From the NCBI GenBank assembly GCA_964468815.1, contig CAYXWN010000003.1, forward strand, positions 11,781-75,780: a stretch of 64,000 bases of DNA. Reading direction: 5' to 3'. The stretch comes from UMGS621 sp964468815 (GTDB taxonomy: Bacteria; Bacillota; Clostridia; Christensenellales; Borkfalkiaceae). The notes beneath the pieces are model-generated. The model saw only the letters and a program-made list of their open reading frames with translations, ran no database searches and had not been told where the DNA came from. Positions 58,302-64,000 of this stretch are shown piece by piece. The translations under genes were made by a program, and so were the position numbers. Positions within the stretch are counted from its first letter, which is position 1. The number at the start of each line of letters is the position of its first letter.

Positions 58302-60950
58302 ATGTATCATTCTTTGGAGAAAGCCGCCGTATTAAAGGCGCTTCATACGAGCGAACGCGAGGGATTGACTGTCGCCGCACGCATGCAAAATTTGAAACGG
58401 TACGGAAGAAACGCGTTAGAAAAAAAGAAGAAAAAAGGCTTGCTTTCCCGAATCTTCGCGAGTTTGACCGAACCCATGCTCTTGATTTTGGTATTCAGTT
58501 TAATCGTCACGTTCGGCGTGAATTTCGGGAAGTTTTTAAAAAGCGGCGAGGGCGATTTTATCGAATGTGTCGGAATTTTGTTTTCCATCGTGCTGTCCGT
58601 GACGATTTCCTTAATCATGGAGGGGAGTAGCGAGCGTGCGTTTCGCCTGCTTTCGCGTATGTACGGGAACGTGCGGATCAAAACCTTGCGCGAGGGGAAA
58701 ATCGAATACGTCGCGCAAGAGGAACTTTGCGTGGGGGACGTCGTTTTCATCGAGAGCGGCGATAAAATCGTCGCAGACGGGCGGTTGCTTTCCTCGTCGT
58801 CCTTTCGCGCGGACGAATCCGCTCTGACAGGGGAAAGCGTTCCGTCTGAAAAGGACGCGAACTTGGTGTTAAACGCTTCTACGCCGTTGGCGGAACGTAA
58901 AAACATGGTGTATGCCGGCACGTTCGCCGAGCAAGGTAGCGCGGTAATGGCGGTTACGGCGGTGGGAAACGGAACGGAAATGGGAAATATTGCGGGGGAA
59001 CTTTCCAAAAAAGCGGAGGGAAATTCCCCGTTACAGCAAAAACTTGCGCGGCTGGGGAAGATCATCACCGCCGTCGGGGCGGTCGCCGCGGTAATCGTCT
59101 TTATCCTTTCCGTCGTGCGCCTTGCATTGTCGCAAAGTCTTTCATTCGAGAGTGTGGAGGACGTTTTTATCCGTTCGATCGTCCTCGTCGTTGCGGCTGT
59201 GCCGGAGGGGCTTCCGACCATTGTGGCGGTTTCCCTCGCGCTCAATATGATCAAACTCGCGCGCGAAAACGCGTTGATTCGCAAACTCGTTGCAACCGAA
59301 ACGGCAGGGTGCGTTTCGGTGATCTGTTCGGATAAAACGGGAACGTTGACCGAAAACCGCATGACGGTGGAAAGCGTTTGTATCGGGGAATATTGTCAAC
59401 TTCCCGAAAAGGTCACGCGCGAGATGATTAAGCAGAATTTCGCGCTGAACGGGACGGCTGAGATCGTGCGCGGTAAAAAGACGGAATATTGCGGCAACGC
59501 GACCGAATGCGCATTGCTCGCCGCGTTGGAAAAGGCGGATAAAGGCTATTACGAACGCGCGAAAAAACGTTACCCGATCACGCACGCGTTGCCTTTTTCG
59601 TCCGAGCGCAAATATATGGAAACGACGATTATGACCGAGAAGGGGGAACGGTTGCTTTTGAAAGGCGCACCAGACGTGATTTTGGCGCGAACTTCTCTGA
59701 CCGCAGAGCAACGCCGCGCCGTATTGTCGAAAATCGGAGCGCAGCAAAAGCGCGCGCGGCGCGTCATCGCGTTTGCTCACTCCGACCAACCGAACGGGGA
59801 AAAAATGGTGTTCGACGGATTCGTGACGATTTCCGATCCCGTCCGAAAGGACGTAAAGGAAGCCGTCCGTCTTTGCAAACACGCAGGGATCGAGGTGAAG
59901 ATGTTGACGGGCGACCATTTTTTGACCGCCGCCGCCATTGCACGCGAATTGAATTTGATTGATTCGGAGTCCGAAGTGGTTTCCGCGCCCGATTTGGACG
60001 GGCTTTCCGCCGAAGAATTAAAACGTCTGTTAAAGCGCGTGCGCGTCGTCGCGCGCAGTACGCCTGCGACGAAACTTGCGATCGTAAAGGCGTTAAAGGA
60101 AAGCGGCGAGGTGGTCGCCGTTACGGGGGACGGAATCAACGACGCCCCTGCGATCCGCCATGCGGACGTCGGTATCGCGATGGGTGTCACGGGGGCGGAA
60201 ATTACAAAAGAGGCGAGTGACGTGGTTTTGTTGGACGATTCTTTTTCCACCGTCGTCAAGGCGATTTGTTTCGGGCGGAACGTCTACCGCAATTTACAAC
60301 GCTTTATCATGTTTCAACTTTCCGTTAACGTGTCTGCGGTCGCGGTAATTATCGTTTCCCTCCTATTCGGCTATTCCGCGCCCTTTAATACGTTGCAGTT
60401 ATTGTGGATCAATCTCATCATGGACGGACCGCCTGCGTTGACGTTGGGCTTAGAGGCGATGGACGTTTCTTTGATGAACGGCAAGCCCGTTCCGCGTTCT
60501 GAAAGCATCGTCACGGTAAAAATGTTGCTCCGTATTTTGATTCACGGCGGTTATATCGCGGCGGTCTTTCTGTTGCAACTCGCGTTTAATTTCCTCAACG
60601 TCCCGACCGCGGAAACGTCTACCGCGCTCTTTACGTTGTTCGTCTTATTTCAACTGTTCAACGCGTTTAACAGTCGCGAGTTGGGAAAACGCAGTATCTT
60701 TTTCGGATTTTCGCGAAATCGTTGGATGCCGATCGCGTTCGGGTTGACCTTTTTGCTGCACGTTTTCATCGTGCAGTTCGGAAGCGGCTTGTTCGGAGGC
60801 GCGCCTCTTTCGCTCGCTTCTTGGGGAAAGGTGATCGCGCTCGCATCGTCTGTCGTCGTGTTGTCCGAGGTCTATAAAGCGATTTACAGAATTACCCGTA
60901 AAAATACTTTCGGAAAGGTAAATAAAACCGCGCGGATCGGCATAAACTAA
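58302..60950 (+). CDS. P-type Ca2+-translocating ATPase
   Basis: 882 residues; ATG 58302 after GAGGGA. Domains in order: cation-ATPase N-terminal segment; actuator ADESALTGESVPSEK; the ion-binding helix VVAAVPEGLPTIVAVSLALN; the phosphorylation site SDKTGTLTENRMTVE (Asp344); the TGDGINDAPAIRHADVGIAM hinge; and the C-terminal membrane domain. Matches PMCA/SERCA-like calcium pumps of Firmicutes that export Ca2+. The ion is inferred from family similarity. Confidence 0.9.
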   Translation: MYHSLEKAAVLKALHTSEREGLTVAARMQNLKRYGRNALEKKKKKGLLSRIFASLTEPMLLILVFSLIVTFGVNFGKFLKSGEGDFIECVGILFSIVLSVTISLIMEGSSERAFRLLSRMYGNVRIKTLREGKIEYVAQEELCVGDVVFIESGDKIVADGRLLSSSSFRADESALTGESVPSEKDANLVLNASTPLAERKNMVYAGTFAEQGSAVMAVTAVGNGTEMGNIAGELSKKAEGNSPLQQKLARLGKIITAVGAVAAVIVFILSVVRLALSQSLSFESVEDVFIRSIVLVVAAVPEGLPTIVAVSLALNMIKLARENALIRKLVATETAGCVSVICSDKTGTLTENRMTVESVCIGEYCQLPEKVTREMIKQNFALNGTAEIVRGKKTEYCGNATECALLAALEKADKGYYERAKKRYPITHALPFSSERKYMETTIMTEKGERLLLKGAPDVILARTSLTAEQRRAVLSKIGAQQKRARRVIAFAHSDQPNGEKMVFDGFVTISDPVRKDVKEAVRLCKHAGIEVKMLTGDHFLTAAAIARELNLIDSESEVVSAPDLDGLSAEELKRLLKRVRVVARSTPATKLAIVKALKESGEVVAVTGDGINDAPAIRHADVGIAMGVTGAEITKEASDVVLLDDSFSTVVKAICFGRNVYRNLQRFIMFQLSVNVSAVAVIIVSLLFGYSAPFNTLQLLWINLIMDGPPALTLGLEAMDVSLMNGKPVPRSESIVTVKMLLRILIHGGYIAAVFLLQLAFNFLNVPTAETSTALFTLFVLFQLFNAFNSRELGKRSIFFGFSRNRWMPIAFGLTFLLHVFIVQFGSGLFGGAPLSLASWGKVIALASSVVVLSEVYKAIYRITRKNTFGKVNKTARIGIN

Positions 60951-60956
60951 AACCGT

Positions 60957-61682
60957 ATGATAAGATTGAATATATCGGACGCGGCATGCGAACGGGAAAC
61001 GCTTTCCTATCTCGTGGATACGCTGAGCGATTTGTTCGCGCAAACGGGGTGTAATCGGTTTGAACGGACGGACGGCGACCGCGCGGAGTTGACGGTGGAA
61101 ATACCTGCTTTTTACGCGGAGGTCGTGAAAGGGGAGATTGACGATAAGATATCCGACGTTGTGAGCGTCAGTTATAAATACGATTTTTTTGCGAAAAAAA
61201 TCAAGCCGTCCGGACTTTCCGAACTGGAAAACGAGATATTGATCGCCTCGTTGATCGCCGCGGATTTAGAAGAAGACAAGCGTTACGTTTCTCGCAAGAT
61301 TCGCGCCGAACGGGAAATCGCGATCGACGGGTTGTATCATTTTCGATTAAAACACTTAAAGCAAAAATGGGAAGAGATTTGTTCGTATATGCCCGATTAC
61401 TTTATCAATTCGCAGTTGAGAGAATTTATCGTCTATCTGTTAGAGGATAAAAAGCAGCGCGTGCTAGTCGAGGGAAACAACGTGTACGATTCGCATTATC
61501 GCCATTTGATGCGGACGGATCTTTTGGGCGGTAAGGAAGAGGGGAAAATTATCAAGGAAATTATTTTGAGCGGTTGCGGCGAAGTGGAACTTGCCGGGAA
61601 AATTCCCGAATTGGACGAATTTTACCTGAAAGAATATTTCGGCGACAAAATTATTTTGAGCAAAGGGTATTTTTCTTCTTGA
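60957..61682 (+). CDS. ytxC: YtxC-like sporulation protein
   Basis: 241 residues. The second half carries the YtxC pattern (SRKIRAEREIAIDGLYHFRL, YMPDYFINSQLREFIVYLLE). YtxC is sporulation-associated, its activity unknown; as in Bacillus it lies directly upstream of thrS. Starts six bases after the ATPase gene with no clear ribosome site, so translation may depend on the upstream gene. Confidence 0.8.
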   Translation: MIRLNISDAACERETLSYLVDTLSDLFAQTGCNRFERTDGDRAELTVEIPAFYAEVVKGEIDDKISDVVSVSYKYDFFAKKIKPSGLSELENEILIASLIAADLEEDKRYVSRKIRAEREIAIDGLYHFRLKHLKQKWEEICSYMPDYFINSQLREFIVYLLEDKKQRVLVEGNNVYDSHYRHLMRTDLLGGKEEGKIIKEIILSGCGEVELAGKIPELDEFYLKEYFGDKIILSKGYFSS

Positions 61683-61688
61683 AAAGAG

Positions 61689-61717
61689 TTGACAAAAGCG
61701 TTTTTCCGCGATAAAAT
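61689..61717 (+). promoter_or_regulatory. Sigma-A promoter for the thrS leader
   Basis: TTGACA (61689-61694), 17 bases, TAAAAT (61712-61717), starting just after the ytxC stop. Confidence 0.75.
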
Positions 61718-61724
61718 AACAATA

Positions 61725-61950
61725 CAAACGAATGGCGAAACATTCGGGACAAGTAGCGAACAGGAACGTTTCCAGAGAGCGGAGGCAGCTGAAATCTCCG
61801 TAACGGGATTGTCGTCGGCGAAACCACCCTTATGCGCCGCGGCGTCCCGTCGGATAGGGAAAAAGAGAGGTCGTTTTTACGGCAATTAAGGTGGAACCAC
61901 GGAAAATTTTTCGTCCTTAGAGCAATCTAAGGACTTTTTTTATTGTAATT
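61725..61950 (+). promoter_or_regulatory. T-box leader of thrS
   Basis: The T-box sequence AAGGTGGAACCACGG (61889-61903) precedes a terminator, GTCCTTAGA-GCAA-TCTAAGGAC plus T run (61914-61943). Upstream stem I is formed by GGACAA (61748) with TTGTC (61809) and includes an AGTAGCGAA loop-E-like piece. Uncharged tRNA-Thr should stabilise the antiterminator. A threonine codon candidate ACG lies at 61802-61804 in the specifier position; I am not sure of it. Confidence 0.85.
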
Positions 61951-61968
61951 TGTCAGGAGGCAGAGGTT

Positions 61969-63897
61969 ATGGAAATTAAATTAAAGGACGGTAGCGTGCT
62001 TGCCGTATCCGAAAACGCAACTGCGGCGGACGCCGCGAAAACCATCAGCGAGGGACTTTTCCGCAACGCGATTTGCGCGAAGATCAACGGAACGCTCGTC
62101 GATTTGTCGGCGGTCTTAAACGAGGGGGATACGCTGGAAATCGTGACCTTGAAGGATCGGGAAGGGTTGGACGTTTACCGTCATACGTGCGCCCACGTTT
62201 TGGCGCAGGCGGTCAAGACCATTTATCCGACTTGCAAACTCGCGATCGGTCCGGTCGTGGAAAACGGTTTTTATTACGATATCGAATTTAAGACGCCCAT
62301 TACGCGCGACGATCTCGTGAAGATCGAAGCGGAAATGGCGAATATCATCAAGGGCGATCTTCCCATCGAGCGGTTTACGCTTCCCAAAAAAGAGGCGATC
62401 AAGTTGATGCGGAATTTCGACGAGCCTTACAAAGTGGAAATGATTACCGAATTGGACAATCAAGAGACGCTTTCTTTTTATAAGCAGGGCGCGTTCGTCG
62501 ATTTCTGTCGCGGACCGCATCTTCCGTCCACCGGTAAGATCAAGGCGTTCCGCCTTACGTCGGTGACGGGTGCTTATTGGCGCGGAAACGAGAAAAACAA
62601 GATGCTTACCCGTATTTACGGCACGGCGTTTGAAAAGAAGTCGCAATTGGAAGAGTATCTCGCCATGGTGGAAGAATCCAAAAAGCGCGACCACAATAAA
62701 CTCGGCAGAGAACTCGGCATTTTTACGACGGAAGAAGTCGTCGGACAAGGCTTGCCCTTGCTCGCTCCCAAGGGCGCGAAGATCATGCAGACGTTGATTC
62801 GCTTTGTAGAGGACGAAGAAGAGCGTCGCGGCTTTATGCTTACCCGTACGCCTTGCATGGCGAAGAGCGACCTCTATAAAATTTCGGGACATTGGGATCA
62901 CTACCGCGATAAAATGTTCATTATCGGCGACGAGGACGATCCGGACGTGCTCGCGCTTCGCCCGATGACGTGCCCGTTCCAATATTTTATTTATAAGAGC
63001 GGCTTAAAGAGTTATCGCGATCTGCCTTGCCGTTATGCGGAAACCGCTCCGCTGTTCCGTAAGGAAGCGTCCGGGGAAATGCACGGTTTGATCCGCGTTC
63101 GTCAATTTACGCTGTCCGACGGCCACATTGTTTGCCGCCCCGATCAAATCGAGGACGAATTTAAGCGTTGTCTTGACCTTTCGACGTATTTGTTAAAATG
63201 CTTGGGCATGGAGAACGACGTTACGTACCGCTTCTCCAAGCGCGGCAAGAATAAGGAAAAATACATCGACAACGACGCGGCGTGGGAATCTACCCAAAAG
63301 CGCATGAAAGAGATCTTGGACGATATCGGGATTGATTACGTCGAAGCGGACGACGAGGCGGCGTTCTACGGTCCGAAGTTAGACGTGCAGGCGAAGAACG
63401 TTTACGGAAAAGAAGATACCATCATCACGTTGCAGTTGGACTTCGCGGCAGGCGAACGGTTCGGCATGAGTTATATCGACGAGAACGGCGAAAAGAAAGT
63501 CCCGTTCGTCATTCACCGCAGTTCGATCGGTTGCTACGAGCGTACGCTCGCTATGTTGATTGAAAAATATGCAGGGGCGTTCCCGCTTTGGATCGCGCCC
63601 GTTCAGGTTAAAATTCTTCCCGTAACCGACCGTGCGAACGATTACGCGGCGAAACTTCTCGAATCGTTGACCGCGGTTGGCTTGCGCGGCGAAGTCGATT
63701 ACAGAAACGAGAAGATCGGTTATAAGATCCGCGAGGCGCAGTTGCAAAAAGTCCCGTATATGTTCGTCATAGGGGATAAGGAAGCGGAGAGCGGAACGGT
63801 TTCGCTCAGAAGCAGAAAAGAGGGTGATCTCGGCGCTTTCTCCGCGGAAGACGCCGTTGCAAAATTAAAGAAAGAGGATACGGACAAAATCGTATAA
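61969..63897 (+). CDS. thrS: Threonyl-tRNA synthetase
   Basis: 642 residues, full length, AGGAGG site upstream. Order: TGS domain (1-62); editing domain with HTCAHVLAQAVKTIYP (HxxxH) and VDFCRGPHLPSTG; class II catalytic core with motif 2 RYAETAPLFRKEASGEMHGL and motif 3 IGCYERTLAML; C-terminal anticodon domain. Charges tRNA-Thr; expression is set by the T-box. Confidence 0.96.
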   Translation: MEIKLKDGSVLAVSENATAADAAKTISEGLFRNAICAKINGTLVDLSAVLNEGDTLEIVTLKDREGLDVYRHTCAHVLAQAVKTIYPTCKLAIGPVVENGFYYDIEFKTPITRDDLVKIEAEMANIIKGDLPIERFTLPKKEAIKLMRNFDEPYKVEMITELDNQETLSFYKQGAFVDFCRGPHLPSTGKIKAFRLTSVTGAYWRGNEKNKMLTRIYGTAFEKKSQLEEYLAMVEESKKRDHNKLGRELGIFTTEEVVGQGLPLLAPKGAKIMQTLIRFVEDEEERRGFMLTRTPCMAKSDLYKISGHWDHYRDKMFIIGDEDDPDVLALRPMTCPFQYFIYKSGLKSYRDLPCRYAETAPLFRKEASGEMHGLIRVRQFTLSDGHIVCRPDQIEDEFKRCLDLSTYLLKCLGMENDVTYRFSKRGKNKEKYIDNDAAWESTQKRMKEILDDIGIDYVEADDEAAFYGPKLDVQAKNVYGKEDTIITLQLDFAAGERFGMSYIDENGEKKVPFVIHRSSIGCYERTLAMLIEKYAGAFPLWIAPVQVKILPVTDRANDYAAKLLESLTAVGLRGEVDYRNEKIGYKIREAQLQKVPYMFVIGDKEAESGTVSLRSRKEGDLGAFSAEDAVAKLKKEDTDKIV

Positions 63898-64000
63898 AAG
63901 AAACAGCCGCTTTGAATATTCGGTCGCGGCGTGAAAAAAGCGTCGGGAAAGAAGGTGCAAATAAGGGATTTATTTCCCTAAAAAATTAAGGTATAGTCAA
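63898..64000. other. Downstream of thrS, window end
   Basis: A weak GCCGC...GCGGC pairing lies at 63908-63931 without a T run. The last bases are AT-rich. No gene start is visible. Confidence 0.4.

Overview
The window comes from an anaerobic, endospore-forming member of the Clostridia. The evidence is the sporulation set (spoIIGA-sigE-sigG, spoIIID, an uninterrupted sigK, ytxC, a YlmC/YmxH-type gene and a collagen-like spore-coat gene), an oxygen-sensitive class III ribonucleotide reductase with its activase, a TM1266-type [Fe] hydrogenase regulator, an iron-dependent alcohol dehydrogenase, a class III fructose-bisphosphatase and a T-box in front of thrS. Codon use and gene order suggest an uncultured gut-type lineage (Christensenellales-like is a guess). 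No rRNA, convincing tRNA or CRISPR array was seen.

Layout. 0-9.6 kb is core: an acyltransferase fragment, hemW, the spoIIGA-sigE-sigG-ylmC sporulation block, a secreted SGNH-like lipoprotein, and nrdG-nrdD with two NrdR boxes between them. 9.6-11 kb is a dead IS3-family copy followed by hairpin-rich non-coding DNA. 11-17.2 kb holds a radical-SAM/DUF4130 pair, a ferritin-like protein, an alcohol dehydrogenase and an HTH-ADP-ribosylglycohydrolase fusion. 17.2-26.4 kb is dominated by one 1,941-residue lipoprotein gene. It is flanked on both sides by repetitive, hairpin-rich non-coding DNA: a copied 3' end of the collagen-like gene, 103-bp tandem repeats, a G-quadruplex-type tract, 81-bp repeats, and a regularly spaced array of six long inverted repeats.

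26.3-33 kb is an accessory zone: an IS200/IS605 transposase that has lost its start, a string of small phage/plasmid-type genes (RHH, YopX, zinc-finger proteins, an adenine methylase), then ABC-exporter and membrane-protein remnants. This zone collects four single-base frameshifts in G/C runs, one in-frame fusion of two unrelated genes, a nonsense codon and tandem duplications. Either it is decaying or it is badly assembled. 33-37.1 kb is core again (fbp, asnA, tcdA, a PPC-domain gene).

37.3-41.6 kb is a compact integrated element that I consider the most interesting discrete unit. It has a tyrosine integrase, a divergent XRE repressor facing a promoter studded with four TAGTC-N5-GACTA operators, small unknown genes that share a leader AAAGGACGGTAAAA, an orphan sigma-like factor, an HUH rolling-circle Rep resembling ssDNA-phage replication proteins, and a 15-bp perfect inverted repeat near both ends. 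No relaxase, conjugation or capsid gene is visible. 41.7-64 kb is core: a collagen-like protein, a rhamnosidase-like enzyme, an EF-G paralogue, a PfkB kinase, an HD protein, a YihY membrane protein, spoIIID, an ABC-F protein, sigK, thyA-folA, a flotillin, a phosphoribosyltransferase, a Ca2+-type P-ATPase, ytxC and T-box-thrS.

The sporulation genes form a time series (sigE and its activator SpoIIGA, then SpoIIID, sigG and sigK) consistent with a working sporulation programme. nrdG/nrdD and thyA/folA supply and balance dNTPs anaerobically.
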